Of a DNA stretch of 64,000 bases, positions 12,290 to 23,995 are shown piece after piece (position 1 is the stretch's first letter; each line of letters begins with the position of its first letter). The stretch spans positions 7,119,248-7,183,247 of the forward strand of contig CM058238.1 of assembly GCA_030180135.1 (NCBI GenBank), read 5' to 3'. The DNA comes from Orychophragmus violaceus. Taxonomy: Eukaryota > Streptophyta > Magnoliopsida > Brassicales > Brassicaceae. The position numbers and the translations under genes were made by a program. The notes beneath the pieces are model-generated. The model made no database searches, was not told the origin of the DNA, and saw only the letters and a program-made list of their open reading frames with translations.

Positions 12290-12747
12290 AAGTCTGTAGA
12301 GTGATTCACTTACTCGGGGATGGTAATTGAAGTTGACATTTCGACGGTCTGTTTGGACTCCTTTGTTGACAGTGGCAAATTAGTCCGTCATAGGTTTCGG
12401 AAATCCCGTTAGTTTTCGGAGAAGCTGTAGGTGTTTTTCATTTGAGGTTTTGAGAGCTGGCCTTAGAAAAATGCTCGTGGCAACTGTGATGTGAACTCTA
12501 ACTTCTTGAAGCTATGGCAAAAGCGGGAGGTGGGTTAACGGTTCGTTGATTGCTGCTCTCTCGTCCGGAACTTACTCAGTTTCTAAATTTTTCGCTCGGC
12601 CGATCTGTGCCTTCTCGCTGTCTCGTATTCTAGTTGTAGCTGTTTTTTAATTTTTGTTGTTGTTAATCTACCTTTTTTGTTTTCTCTGTATTCTGTAAAA
12701 ATCGAAAATCAGTAATAAATTCTAACATTTTTATCAAAAAAAAAAAG
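12290..12747 (+). mobile_element. Probable 5'-truncated LINE 3' end
   Basis: This stretch is more GC-rich than its surroundings and ends in a polyadenylated 3' terminus: AATAAATTCTAACATTTTT, then ATCAAAAAAAAAA at about 12737-12747. That looks like the tail of crucifer non-LTR retrotransposons. I found no clear target duplication and no reverse-transcriptase residues, so it could instead be the tail of another retroposed transcript. Confidence 0.4.
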
Positions 12748-13005
12748 TTTTGTAAAATAAACCTCCTATAAATAAAGCTAGCGGTTGACAAAAAAAATAA
12801 AAAAAAATAAAGCTAGCGGATTTGAACGAATATGAGCACAGGGGAGCAAAATTCTTAATGTGCACCGTACTACACTCTATAAAGACCTTTGACAGAAGAG
12901 GATAAATATTCTTATTTTTATTTTGTATTTTTTTTATTTATAAATAATCTCGCATCCAACCTCTCGTCGCCCCCAAATCCTTGTCTCTCCTCCAATCAAA
13001 AGAAA

Positions 13006-13019
13006 TTAGGGTTAGGGTT
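13006..13019 (+). promoter_or_regulatory. Double telo-box in the MBS2 leader region
   Basis: The string TTAGGGTTAGGGTT lies about 50 bp upstream of the MBS2 start codon. Telo-box motifs (AAACCCTAA on the other strand) are known from promoters and leaders of plant growth- and translation-related genes. Whether it acts here is inference. Confidence 0.55.
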
Positions 13020-13069
13020 CTCATCTCCTTCCTTTCGATTTTCTCTTCTCTCGTAGCCGCCGATCGACG

Positions 13070-13381
13070 ATGACAGGCAAGGCGAAGCCGAAGAAGCACA
13101 CTGCGAAGGAGCTCCAAGCGAAGGCCGATGCAGCGTTGACCAATAGAGGAGGAGGAAAGGCAGGGCTCGCCGACAGGACCGGTAAGGAAAAAGGCGGTCA
13201 CGCTAAGTACGAGTGTCCTCACTGCAAGATCACCGCACCGGATCTGAAGACGATGCAGATCCATCACGAATCGAAGCATCCTAAGCTGCCTTACGAGGAG
13301 CCGAAGAATCTTCACGAGGCTCTAGCTGCTCCTGAATCGTCCAAACCAAAACCTGGAATCAGAGGAAGCCTCAAGAAGTGA
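13070..13381 (+). CDS. MBS2: Small C2H2 zinc-finger protein, MBS2 type
   Basis: A single-exon gene of 103 residues. The N-terminal half is Lys/Ala-rich and basic (MTGKAKPKKHTAKELQAKAD), with the RGGGKAGLADRTGKEKGGHA segment of the 4F5/SERF-like class. Residues about 44-68 form a single zinc finger with C-x2-C and paired histidines (YECPHCKITAPDLKT then MQIHHESKHPK). This is the METHYLENE BLUE SENSITIVITY family, small cytosolic/nuclear proteins needed for singlet-oxygen signalling and photo-oxidative stress acclimation. Length is typical of the family. I assign MBS2 rather than MBS1 because of the SEIPIN1 and RIC4 neighbours. The start is the first ATG after the leader. The next gene downstream of it on this strand is the TFIIIC subunit. 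Confidence 0.88.
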   Translation: MTGKAKPKKHTAKELQAKADAALTNRGGGKAGLADRTGKEKGGHAKYECPHCKITAPDLKTMQIHHESKHPKLPYEEPKNLHEALAAPESSKPKPGIRGSLKK

Positions 13382-14586
13382 ATCATGTGATTGTGTGCGT
13401 GTTCTTGTGGTGGATTTGTATCGAATTCCTTTTTTTTATAAAGTTGTCATCTTTATTATGGGTTTTCTTCAAGCTGTTGATGTGATAATATAAAACTGCA
13501 ATGATGCTATGATATAAAAGAAACTCATATCTATTATAAATCTTCTGTTTTCAACTTATATCTTGCTTTTGATTCTTGTTTTCTGGATACTCAGCTGCGA
13601 ATTCTATCACCTTGTTGATTTTGGTGAAAATAATTTTGGATTTGGTTTCTTTGATTTCAATTGATCTGCATATAAACTCTGCTATTATAACTTAAGTATC
13701 TCTGTTTGTTATCAGAGATTTAGTTAACCCAATGGTGAAATCTGTGAGAATGGTCAGAAGAGTTAAACTTTCTGACCAAACAAGAGATAAGTACTTTGAT
13801 TTGATGTCTGAAAAACTTAGAAACATTTCACTTGTGTGCTCAATGCATTTATCTTTTTCAAGTTTCAAGCTTTCAAAGCATCTGGACGAGTTATAAAAAA
13901 GGTTCTAATTTTCATTGTGTGCAGCAGCTTCAAGATGCACATTTGCTACCTTTCTTTAATCCGAATCTAGTATCTGATCTTTCGACGACTTTTGAGTATA
14001 ATCAGAATCAATGCTTTATAGCTTTTGTGTTTATTCTTATTGGTGGCTTGGTTACTTACAGATAGAAATGCAATTTTCACACAATACTTGTTCTTATCCC
14101 CCAGAAGAGTTGTTCTTATCGACGACCCCGCCCGGTTTCCTCTTTCGTGCTATTAGGCTACAATGGGCCTTTAGTTATACTAATTATTATATTGGGCTTT
14201 TTTGATAGAGGCTCAAAAATGATGTGTCGTGTTCGTGTTCTTCAATCTGTCTCGTAGAACGGAAATTTTACACAGATTTATGTAGACGAAGAGCCGATTG
14301 ACGCGAATCGAGCTTTTTCTTCGATTCGAACGCTTAGAGTTGTCGTATTTGCTCGTCGACGTATTCAAGGGAAAGGTAAGTTATTCAACACATAAGCTTT
14401 TATGTGTGTTTCCGGTGGGAGATTTAAGGATTAGAAGAATTTTTTGAAACTAATTGTGATCAGAAAGTGAAGAAAGAGAGAAAAGATTCCGGATTTATAA
14501 TAAATTAGCTATTTGTTCTGTCATATGCTCCCCGGAAAAATCTAATTTTGGGATTTAATCAGATTGAACAGAAGAGAGAGAAAGAG
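13382..14586. other. MBS2 3' flank and leader region of the next gene
   Basis: It contains the MBS2 3' UTR and no convincing ORF. From about 14230 the sequence looks like the transcribed leader of the TFIIIC subunit gene, including a possible leader intron with a donor at GGAAAG|GTAAGT (about 14375). Confidence 0.45.
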
Positions 14587-15230
14587 ATGAATGATGAATC
14601 AATGAAGCTGAGTAAAGAAGAGGACGAATATGTTCTGATTGATCTTGACGATGTTTCTAGGCACATTGACTTCCCAGCTGACGCTCCATATACTTTATCA
14701 GTTATATTTTCTTTGTTTGTTGTTGTTGTTCTGTTGCTCTTGTTCTTGGATATGTTTTTATGTTCTAAGTTTCGTCTTGTTTTATCCTCAGGGTTTGGAT
14801 ACTTTGAATCCGGTATTGACCATCGATGGGAAAATCAAACTGGTTAGTCTAAGTTGCAACTAAATTTGCTTGATGATTCTTCTTCTTAATCGTTTTTAGA
14901 CTTGATCTCTTCTTCGTTTGGTTTTGTTTCATTAAAGGTTGGAGAATACTTGGAGACAATTGGTACATGTCTTGCTTTCGCGGATAAGGGTATGTTCACT
15001 TTCCTCACTAACATTAAACACCTTGTGGCTCAACAAAAGAAACTTGTATTGAACATTTGTTTCAAGTAAAGTCTTTGTCCCTTTCGATTTCGTTGTGTGC
15101 TGATTTCGTTCGGTTTATCCATTTTGTTTTGTTTGCAGAAGTTGTAGCAGCTGAAAACCAAACACCACAAAAGACAGTCGAACCTATTGCTAAGCTCCAC
15201 AAGATTCTTAAGTTTAGGTTAGCACAGTGA
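14587..15230 (+). CDS. General transcription factor 3C subunit 6 (TFIIIC tau55-type)
   Basis: Four exons: 14587-14700, 14792-14842, 14938-14989 and 15139-15230, all GT-AG, giving 102 residues. The spliced protein has the TFIIIC_sub6 pattern: EDEYVLIDLDDV at residues about 14-25, then GLDTLNPVLTIDG, then VGEYLETIGTCLAF. These align in order with human GTF3C6 (VLVEL..., GIDTERPILQVD, AGEYEDTLGTCVIF). TFIIIC binds the internal boxes of tRNA genes and recruits TFIIIB and RNA polymerase III. The short length matches plant forms, which lack the long tails of the yeast protein. An upstream in-frame codon at 14548 is TTG, so the start is the ATG at 14587. Exon-level signal is spread over small exons, so automated annotation could miss it. 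Confidence 0.82.
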
Positions 15231-15988
15231 GGATAGAGACACAAGAGCACCCTGATTAGTTTAAAAATATGTTTCTAGTTTATGAATAAATTATCGTTAC
15301 CTGTCCAATTTTTTGTTAACTCAATCTAGATTTCCATGTTACCTGTCCAAAAACCAGCTTAATTACTAACATGAAGACTAAACGAAAGACCAAGCTCAAT
15401 TCTTGACCGATGCACAATTTGTTTAGAGGAGTTTAAAACCGGATGAAATGTCGTGACTTTACCTTGTGGTCACGAGTTTGACAACAAATGTATTGTAAAG
15501 TGGTTTATGATTAACCATGTTTGTCAATGTGCCGGTTCGAGTTACATGATGAGCTGTTGATTTTTCTTTGTAGAGGTGATTCTTTGTTGTTTACTAAGTT
15601 CAGAATTAATCATCGAGTAATTCATGGGAACCGTGTCCAAACACAAAATTATAGTGTCAAACCAACATACGATTGCAGTGTTATATAAGCCTTATATGAT
15701 CACAGTAACGAATACATTTGACAGTTAGAGCATTTAGCTTTGAATAAATATCAGAAACTATATAGTTTGATATTGATATATGTTTTACATGTGTTGTTAG
15801 TTTCTTAAGAATCCATCTGTAAATTTCTCAACTGTAAAAGAAAAAGGAAGAAAAAAAGAGAGACCAAATCAAATCCTCTGTAATAACAACTAACCCTAAA
15901 CTCAGAAGAATCATCATCATCATCACCACAAAAGTAAAGAATCTAGAAATACAGAGAAAAAAACATTAATCCGATTTCAAGCTTGTTT
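15231..15988. other. Intergenic region between convergent genes
   Basis: 3' flanks of the TFIIIC subunit gene (plus) and the phosphatase gene (minus). I see no other gene or repeat. Confidence 0.5.
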
Positions 15989-17265
15989 TCACCCTTTGGT
16001 GGCTTGAGGTTTCTGCTGTTCTTGAACAACATTCTCTTCTTGATACAGCAACTTTCTCCTCTTGAGACCATAACCATTGTACTGATACATTATGCTGTAC
16101 AGGCACTGCCTTAATCCGAGCACATCAAAATCCTCTATGAACCTTAAATCTCTTTGTCTCCATTTCAAACCCGCACACTTCTGGTATTCCTCAAGAACCG
16201 ATGATAAACACCAGTTCTGCACTTTCCTCAAGCATCCCACAAGACAACCTGTCCTATGCTGCAATTAGCCAGCAAATACAGAGACACCATTAGACCTCTC
16301 AATCTGTTAAACTCAACCATGCAAAGCGTATGGAGGTGTTTTGTTATGTTACCTTTCCGCGCTTACAGTGGATGAGAACTGGATGATTTCTAACATCTGT
16401 AAGCAAACAAACAAAAGAAACTAATGAGACAGCTAAAAGAGAAGCCAAAAAACCATCAAAGGGTCTCTCTTTGATTCCTTACCAACAAGGACTCTAAGAG
16501 CACTCAAGATTGTATCCTTTGGCATAGGAGTTGGAGGATCCTATGTGCGTAAAACAATCCAAACTCAGAAATCAAAGAAGCTATATATAAGCCAGCATAA
16601 GACTAAAAAAGCAGGATAAAAGTTCCAGCTGATTATGCACATCAAGAACATAGCCATGATCCAAATAAGCCAACAACAGACTAAAGGGTCGTCTTATATG
16701 TCCATGAAGAGAGCTCATAAGATTCAATTCAATGAAAAAAGGTTAAAAGAATAAGTAGAAATCATACCGTTTTGCCTTCTATTCCGAAATGGAACAGCTT
16801 GATGTTGTTGGATTCAAGAGACTTGAGATTCTCCTCAGGGTATGGTTCAGGACACAGATAACTGTTTCCAGAAAACCCAACAAAGAAAACTTGTTTTGGT
16901 AATCAAATCTTTCTGCGGGTCATTTTCAACAACGAACAAATTTATCATCCAGAATGGAGTATTATTTATTCAATTAAGAATAATAAAAAGCTATGAGAGT
17001 GACTGAGTTTAATTTAAGGAAAATAAACAACGACAACGATACGTGATCAAAGATTCCATTTTTTTCAATTCTCAGGAGATTCGGAATCAATAGAGAAAGA
17101 GAGAGAAGCTTACATGATGGATTTAAGATTGAGGGTTGATAAGAAACCGAAATTCTCGAGCTGAGGAAACCCAGATCGGTAAATTCCGTCTTCGACCATC
17201 GAGAAATTCGTCGGCGGAATCAAAAGCTCGCCGTCGTTATCATCATCCACGATTAATAAACCCAT
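15989..17265 (-). CDS. PFA-DSP5: Plant and fungal atypical dual-specificity phosphatase (PFA-DSP5 type)
   Basis: Five exons on the minus strand: 17265-17114, 16861-16768, 16540-16483, 16396-16353 and 16258-15989. All junctions are GT-AG with matching phase, giving 205 residues. The catalytic P-loop HCKRGKHRTG carries the C-x5-R signature of cysteine phosphatases and is split by the last intron. An upstream conserved block reads MVEDGIYRSGFPQLENFGFL and the general-acid region IKLFHFGIEGKTDPPTPMP. Family members dephosphorylate phosphotyrosine and, as in the Siw14 group, inositol pyrophosphates. The tail ends in a Gln/Lys-rich segment. Length agrees with the Arabidopsis protein. Gene number assignment rests on synteny with MBS2 and RIC4; the paralogue next to MBS1 would look similar. 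Confidence 0.87.
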
Positions 17266-17816
17266 CAATTTCAATCGCCGTTACGCGAAAGAAAGGGAGC
17301 GAGAGAAAGTGATGGCAAGCAAAAACCCCCCAAATCTAGAGAGAAAGAGATCGATAAATTGATAGAACAAACAAAAAATATTGTTAAAGGATTAATACGA
17401 TTAGTTTTTTTTATTAATCTAAGAAAATATTGACGGAGATTTAGGGAGTTTTGATATATTAAGATAAACCACCAAGGGGGAATGTTTTCTCTGTAATATC
17501 CCGGATTAGGACACGTGTCCAATCCTTCGCCTTCGGTTCAGTCCGTCGTTAACAAAATTGGAAAATTCTTACGAATCTATTTGACTGAGACAGATAAGAG
17601 TCATTCTATTTTTTTCCGCCAAACATTTAAGGCCCCACAATAAGTCATTGTTAGTTCAGGAAGCAACCGTTTCGTAGAAGATAACTAATATTTATCTTTA
17701 TTTCTTTTTGGTACAATGTTAAAATTTTATACCATTTTCTGATAAATACAATGTTGATATTGATACAACATATTGAAATGAAAAACTGAGTAATGAAATG
17801 AAAAAAAAAAGATGAA
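17266..17816. other. Phosphatase gene promoter side
   Basis: Leader and upstream region of the minus-strand phosphatase gene, then AT-rich DNA up to the LINE remnant. No gene seen. Confidence 0.45.
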
Positions 17817-18960
17817 GCTTAAAAAGGAATTGCAGTCCATTGAAAGTAAACCTGAAGAAGAGAAGGTGAATTTTCAGTGGAAGCAGGAAAAGAAATCAGC
17901 CTATCTCGCATAAGCCTGTCAGTTGCTGCTCTGGAGGACGCCACCGTAGAGGATTCCGAGGTGAAGATGCGTCTGTTACGTTCCCGCCAAATGATGTATA
18001 CGCATACCTGAAGCATCAGTTTAAGAACAACACCTTTGTTGGATCGAGATAGAGATTGGTCTCCTAGAATGTGACTAACAGTGTCCTGCAAATTGACCTG
18101 CCTAGAAAGACCAAAAGCAGAAGAAAACCCAGACCATAGCTCGGAGGAGAATTCGCATTTGAAGAATAAATGATCGTGGCTCTCAGCTTCTCTATCACAA
18201 AGAACACAAATGTCACTAATTAACATTCGTTCCCCATTGTAAGAGTGGTTGCTTGGCTACATGACTTTTGGTTTTTATTTATTTTAAAAGTCTTGAAAGT
18301 TTATTTTTTACCAAGCACAATTTAAAAGTTCTACGGCTTTGAAAGTCTCCTAAAAAATTTCAAAGTCCAACTTCTTCTATTTTTTTTATCTACCGTAAGT
18401 ATTTTTTTTTAAGCCAAGAATATGTGACTTTTAATTTTCTTTTAAAGTCACAACCCTTAAAGTCACAGCCATTTTTTTGTAACGGTCAAAGTCTAAAGTA
18501 AAAGTCATAAACAAGCTATAAAAGCACATCGTGGTATATCTTCCTTGATCCAGATTATCGGGTGCCAAACAACAGATGGAGCGTGATTACGCAGCAGATC
18601 CCAAGTACTTTTTGTGGAGAACTTACAAAGTTTCCAGACGAACTGATCCACAAGTATGTGTCCTCTCCACTATCAATAGTCGGAGGATTAATGCTGGTTA
18701 ATGCAATTTGCAAAGCCTGAGTTTCAGCCGACCTCGCTGCCGGTAAGCACCGTCTCCTTGTCTAGTAGCACTCACCACCTGCGCATCCAGAGCTATACAC
18801 ATACTTCTAGGACCCGTGTTGCCAACAAAGTCAATCAATGGATGTAGATCACATCAGTAATCAAACCAAAAGGATGCTGATTTTCCGTTGCCAAGCTCAC
18901 AACGCATGAAACACAGCAGGTGCTTTGTCTGCAGCAGTCTCCTAACCAAAGGAGAATGCA
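17817..18960 (-). mobile_element. LINE (non-LTR retrotransposon) 3' remnant
   Basis: The minus strand encodes pieces of the C-terminal end of a plant LINE ORF2. At 18226-17819 is the reverse-transcriptase zinc-binding domain (ICVLCDREAESHDHLFFKCE, then LWSGF... and WRERNRRIFTSES), followed by a stop and an A-rich tract (on the plus strand, T-free start at about 17800). Upstream, at about 18960-18530, broken frames give RCELGNGKSASFWFDYW, TYLWISSSGNF and WIKEDIPRCAF. These are the linker motifs that normally precede the zinc-binding domain. The two parts are separated by about 290 bp of unrelated DNA. The element is 5' truncated and not functional. Confidence 0.75.
18236..18525. mobile_element. 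Short DNA insertion (MITE-like) within the LINE
   Basis: Between the LINE motifs IPRCAF and ERMLISDICVLC, where about 60 bp is expected, there are about 290 bp rich in AAAGTC / GACTTT strings. The ends are partly inverted (GCTTGGCTACATGACTTTT against the complement of AAAAGTCATAAACAAGC). That is typical of a small non-autonomous DNA transposon. Exact ends and target duplication are not certain. Confidence 0.4.
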
Positions 18961-19629
18961 TCTTTTGTCATCCAAAAACTTTTCCTGTCAATATTTATGA
19001 CTACTATATGAGGAAGTTGAAGAGAATCTATCGGACGTGCAAGTGGAGGTATTAATATTCTACCGATGTTAAGTCATGGACTGGTTCCTTCGGCCCTTTT
19101 TCTAATCCTAGGTTCACGGCATTCAATTCCTACTTATTCCATTTCGAGGGATAGCAATAGATCATGTCGATTCAAAACCCTCTTGGAACTCTATCTTTAA
19201 AAAGTAATATTTCAAGTGCTTTTACTTATTTCGGAACCAAGCTTAATGCCACAAATAAAATTCATCCTTACTGCGACAAAAAAAAATCATATAACAATTT
19301 TAAAATTAATTGATGAATGAATGAATGCTTCTATATAAATCTTTTGTTTTATTTTATACTAACTGCTAAACAAATACTATAATATTACTTTTTAGATTAC
19401 AAAAATAATTTATCAATATCTTATGACTAACATACAAAATATTCATAGAATACATAACCACTATATATACATTAATAATAACGATTATATACAAAATATT
19501 CACAAAATACATAACCATTTCATACATTATATCATATAAGATCAGATATTCCCCATATCGGCCATATGTAATATGTTTAGATTCGTTTAGAGAACATAGA
19601 ATATATTTAAATAGAAGGTAGTGAAATAA
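18961..19629. other. Intergenic region downstream of RIC4
   Basis: AT-rich with no gene. A 47-nt direct similarity (ACAAAATATTCA-AATACATAACCA) repeats at about 19433 and 19491. Nothing else stood out. Confidence 0.4.
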
Positions 19630-20469
19630 TTATAAAGTTGGATGAAGATGAGGATTAACGTCTTGTTTTGTAGCGGTGGCTGCAAGCAACTCCGGCGGTA
19701 TCATATCTTCCCATCCTTTACCGGGACCTGCAACCGCAGTTAAATCGTTTTCCCAACCGATGTGCGATACGTGTTTTACGTTTGTCGGAACACCTATCTC
19801 CATTCCTGATGTCTCTCCATCTTCACTCTCTTCTTCTTTGTAAGCTACATTATTGATAAGAAGCAAAAAAAAGTACTTATAAAGTAGGTCTAGCAAGTGC
19901 TAACTTTGACAATACGCGTCTTTATTTGTAATTGTATTATTGCGCAAAATATCGACAAATGTCCGGGGTTGAAGTGGTCGAGTGGTAAGAAACGGGCTAT
20001 CGATCGGATTTATTCATCTGCTGCGTAAAACTACAAACTTTCTCATGCTCCATTCATAGGCTCGAGATATCCCCATGATAAAAAAAAACCGAGAAATGGA
20101 AAATGTAGACTAGATTACCAAAGAGTTGAGAAATGGTCTTGAAGCTCTTGAAAAGCCGGTTAATACCGGTAGAAATCTCCGGTTTAGAAACCGCGAGGAA
20201 CTTGAATACATTCTTCATGTTTTCTTCTTCCTCTTGCTCACGAATCCCTTTTGAAAACACATCAAGATATCACATAGCAAATACATGAGATATTTATCAA
20301 CTTAATATATATATGTGTATGTGTGTATGTGGATAGAGAAAGAACCTTGACGAGAATGATGATGATGATTATTAGGCTTAGAGAGAGGAGATAAAACGTC
20401 GACACTTGAGTCGGAGATACATCCGACGGAGAAAGGAAGCACCACAAGTCTCTCCATTCTATCTCTCAT
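19630..20469 (-). CDS. RIC4: ROP-interactive CRIB-motif protein, RIC4 type
   Basis: Three exons on the minus strand: 20469-20346, 20247-20119 and 19844-19630, with consistent phases, giving 155 residues. The CRIB motif lies in the last exon (MEIGVPTNVKHVSHIGWE), where I-x-x-P...H-x-x-H-x-G is the Rho/ROP GTPase-binding consensus. RIC4 is an effector of active ROP1 at the plasma membrane that promotes fine F-actin assembly in pollen tubes and leaf pavement cells. The N-terminus MRDRMERLVVLPFSVGCISD, a His-rich stretch and the central NVFKFLAVSKPEIS...SFKTISQLF fit RIC family proteins. There are two in-frame ATGs four codons apart (20469 and 20457); I took the first. The second intron holds a tRNA-like stretch noted in the findings. 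Confidence 0.9.
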
Positions 20470-21143
20470 TTTCTACCAAGCCTTTCCTTTTACACCACTT
20501 ATATTTATATAAGAGTATATGTGTGTATCTACTATCTATACTATGATATTGACAACCCACCAAATGTTTTAAATGTAATTCTACTTTGTTTTATTTATTA
20601 GAATCTAATTTGGTGGTGGTCGTGTTATGTGTTCTTCTGACTTTGTTGTGAAGTTACAATGATGTTTACGTGTGCATATGAAGTTGCGGTTCGGTAGAGA
20701 AGAAAGTGATAGCTTTAGTTTTGTTTTGTTGCATTGAGCTCTCAACTACTGTTTGGTAGACTGTTTTCTTTAGTGACGTATCCTTTGCACTATATATATT
20801 TGATATTTTGAAAACTATAATATGGTGAATTCTAAATTGTGATATGTATATATGCAGTAAGAACTGAGTTCCTACCGTGATTAGAATGACGTTAGTTTCG
20901 TTTGTTATTAGGTTTTGGTATATACATTTTTACACATAAATTCAGATGGAGTCTATAATCAATACTTAATAACTCTATAATGTATGTATAATGATGACTT
21001 AAGTGATTGAAATGTACACATTAACTCCCCTTGGAATCAAAGCAAACATTATTAAAAAATTGAACATTTTTTTTTGCAGAATATAATCACCAAATGTTAT
21101 GATGCCAATGCCTTCTTTTTTATACCTTTTGTTTATTTCTATA
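20470..21143. other. RIC4 upstream region
   Basis: Promoter-side DNA of RIC4, bounded on the right by the reverse-oriented Helitron terminus at 21144. No ORF of note. Confidence 0.45.
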
Positions 21144-23310
21144 CTAGGTGATTGATCTGCACGCATGTGCGGGCATTATTATGTTGTTAGTTAATTTAGG
21201 TGTAATTTTTGCTTATTGTCAAGACAAAGCGTGATATAGGTTTAATTCATCTTTTTAAATGCACATCCGAATATAAATATATGGGGATGCATCGTTTACA
21301 TAACTATATACACACTCAAAGTTTATACACATTGAAAATGAATAAAGTTATAGAGCCTCAAAACAGTGTTTACTCATCATTGGTGTTTCGTCTCATATAA
21401 TAAGTTTAGCTAATTTGATATGCACGCATGTGAGGACATTAAACTATTTATGTTATTTAGAAGTTCGTTATTTGTTCGCTTTGTGTGTCAAAACTAATAC
21501 GTGATAAAATGTTTGTTATAGAAAAATATAGTGACTGGTCTGCATGCATGTGCAAATGTTATAAAGTTTTTGTGTGATATCGCGTTTTTCGCATGTTATA
21601 TACATTGTACAATTTAGAAATTGATATAAATTATTTGTTCACTTTGTGTGTTAAAACAGTACGTGGTATAAAGTTTTATTCATCGTTTTATATAAATTTC
21701 CAATTTATAATTTGTAAATTTATTTTGAGGTATTTGCTTCACATATATACATTTATAATTACAATGTTCAAATGATCATCACATTATTGTTATTATAGTT
21801 TTGTTTTTCTTTAAATACAATTGAAAATAAATTATTTTTATATATACCAAGCTAAAATTTATTTCGTAAGATAACCCAAAAATGCATAAAATCATAACAC
21901 AAAACCAACAAACAATTTTGGAAGATACAACCAACAAACTAACAATTTTGGACTATAAACAACTTTTTTGTTCTTTTTTATTAGTTTTTCTTCTTTATTT
22001 GTGATCAATAAATCAGTTATGGAAGTGAGTCTTAAAATGACAACATATAAATGTCAATAAGTAAAAACATGTCATGGAAGATACAACCAACTTTCTATAG
22101 TGTTTGTCCTTAACTTTTGTTTATAAACGGGTAGAACCGGCCCGTTTACACCCTTTATATTTAAGGCATTTTTAGACAGGTTCATTTAAACCATGCAGAA
22201 GTAACATTCATGTAAATCTGTGTATGTCTATATAATATTTTTCTTAATTTTTAACACAATATACAAAATCTATTTTGTATTTTCTATACATTTTTACTCT
22301 GATTGAATCTAACATTTCAGAACTATTTAAAAAATATTCTTCTTGCAAAATTTAACATTGTGAATTTTTATATTTTTATATGGTTTTACCGATGTTAAAA
22401 TGAGTAGACTCGTCCCGTTTAGACCGTTTATATTTAAGACTCATTTAGACCCGTCTGTTTAAAGTCATCAGAAATAACATCTGCCTATTTAAATTCGTTT
22501 AGATCTGTTTAAAAATTTAATTTTTAAAACTTTAATAGAAAATACCAAAATTTTAATGTTGCAAATAATTTCTTCTTGCAAAAATTATTTATTTAAACAT
22601 TTTTTTTTCTTCTTACAAAAATTTTAACTATTTTTTTGTTGAAAATTTAACTGAGTATATTTCTTTATACACTTTTATTCCGATTTAATCAAATATTTCC
22701 CAACTATTTTGTTTTAAAAAAATCTTTTTTGCAAAAGTTATTTGGTAAAATGATTATTTTTGGGTTTTTCTTTTGAAGTTTTATTTGGGTTAAGAGACGG
22801 ACAAACCCGTTTATATTTTCGGTCATTTCGCTGATTTATATTTTATTTGGTTCTAACGACTATTTGATTTGATTTTATCATTAAATGTTTTTACTATTTT
22901 CTTTGATTATAAAAGTTCTCTAACAAACGTGATTGACCAACACGCATGTGCAGACATTAGACTATTATATATTATTTAGAAGTTGATCCTAATATGTGGT
23001 AGATTCCTTTTTTTTACAGAAAACATCGCGTATATTTAATATGTAGTAGAAAATGACCGTTTCTCACGCATGTGCGGACGTTATGTTATTTGTGTCAAAA
23101 CTAATATGTAGTATAATGTTTCATTCATATTTTTATATAAATCTCCAAATTGCTATATGTATATTTAGTTTTTTAAATAAGATTGAAAACAAAATAGTTA
23201 TTTACTAAACAAATGTAATTGGATCTGCAAAACGAAAAATATTGTGTTTAAATAAAAGATAGGTGTAAAAATATGCACATTGTGCGGGCACTAATAGAAC
23301 TGTCTATGTT
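21144..23310 (-). mobile_element. Helitron-type DNA, minus orientation, with internal repeats of its 3' hairpin
   Basis: Read on the minus strand, the left edge is a Helitron 3' end: GCCCGCACATGCGTGC hairpin, then AGATCAATCAC and CTAG|T at 21144. The hairpin-bearing string CACGCATGTGCGGACATTA recurs, partly diverged, near 21420, 21545, 22940, 23060 and 23275. It is followed each time by TTATTTAGAAGTT... and CAAAACTAATACGTGGTATA-like sequence. Several copies of the terminal unit are therefore concatenated. A second dispersed family based on CCCGTTTA-ACC-TTTATATTTAAG appears near 22130, 22410, 22795 and 23590. I could not find the 5' TC end; the right boundary is approximate. Confidence 0.55.
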
Positions 23311-23804
23311 TATTTTTCTTGATATATTGTACCAAATTTACAATTTCGATTTTATATTTTAGAACTAATTATTTCATATGCCTTTAACAAAAAATTTAAA
23401 TAGATCAATAGAGTTTGCATGTTTTTACGTTATGGACCCCCGTTTGCTATCTTGGTCTTAGGCTCTTAGCAATGGGTCTTAGGAAAATACAATTATATTT
23501 AAATTTTTTAAAATATGTGATGAGCTTTCTATAAGACAAATATTGAATTTAGCAAAGACCTTTAATATATCTACACAAAGATATTTAAAGGGGGATACCC
23601 GTCCCGCTTAAACTTGTTTATATTTAAGACATGTTTAGATCCACATGTTTAAATCCGTCAAAAATAACACATATCTATTTATATCCGTTTGAATGTGTTT
23701 CCATCCACTTTTTAACCATTATTACACACTCATTTTTTTTTGCCACAATTTTGACATAACAACACAACACTTTCTCTCAACAACAATCACAAGAATTTAA
23801 TATA

Positions 23805-23995
23805 TATTTATGTGATTCTTTATCGAAAACCAAGTCATTATTACTATATTTTTATTTTTGTTGCTAAATAAGATTACTTATTTTTTTCCAGAATTTGATA
23901 TGCATTTATCTGATTCTTTATCGAAAACCAAGTCATTATTATTTTATTTTTGTTGCTAAATAAGATTACTTATTCCATTTTTCAGAATTTCCATA
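23805..23995. repeat. Two-copy tandem duplication of about 100 bp
   Basis: The segment containing TTCTTTATCGAAAACCAAG, TTTTTGTTGCTAAATAAG and ATTACTTATT occurs twice in a row (from about 23805 and about 23900). A few substitutions and small indels separate the copies. Confidence 0.75.

Noticed and set aside
19110..19200. Possible organelle DNA insertion
   Set aside because: The stretch has more balanced composition, but I could not match it to a specific plastid or mitochondrial gene.
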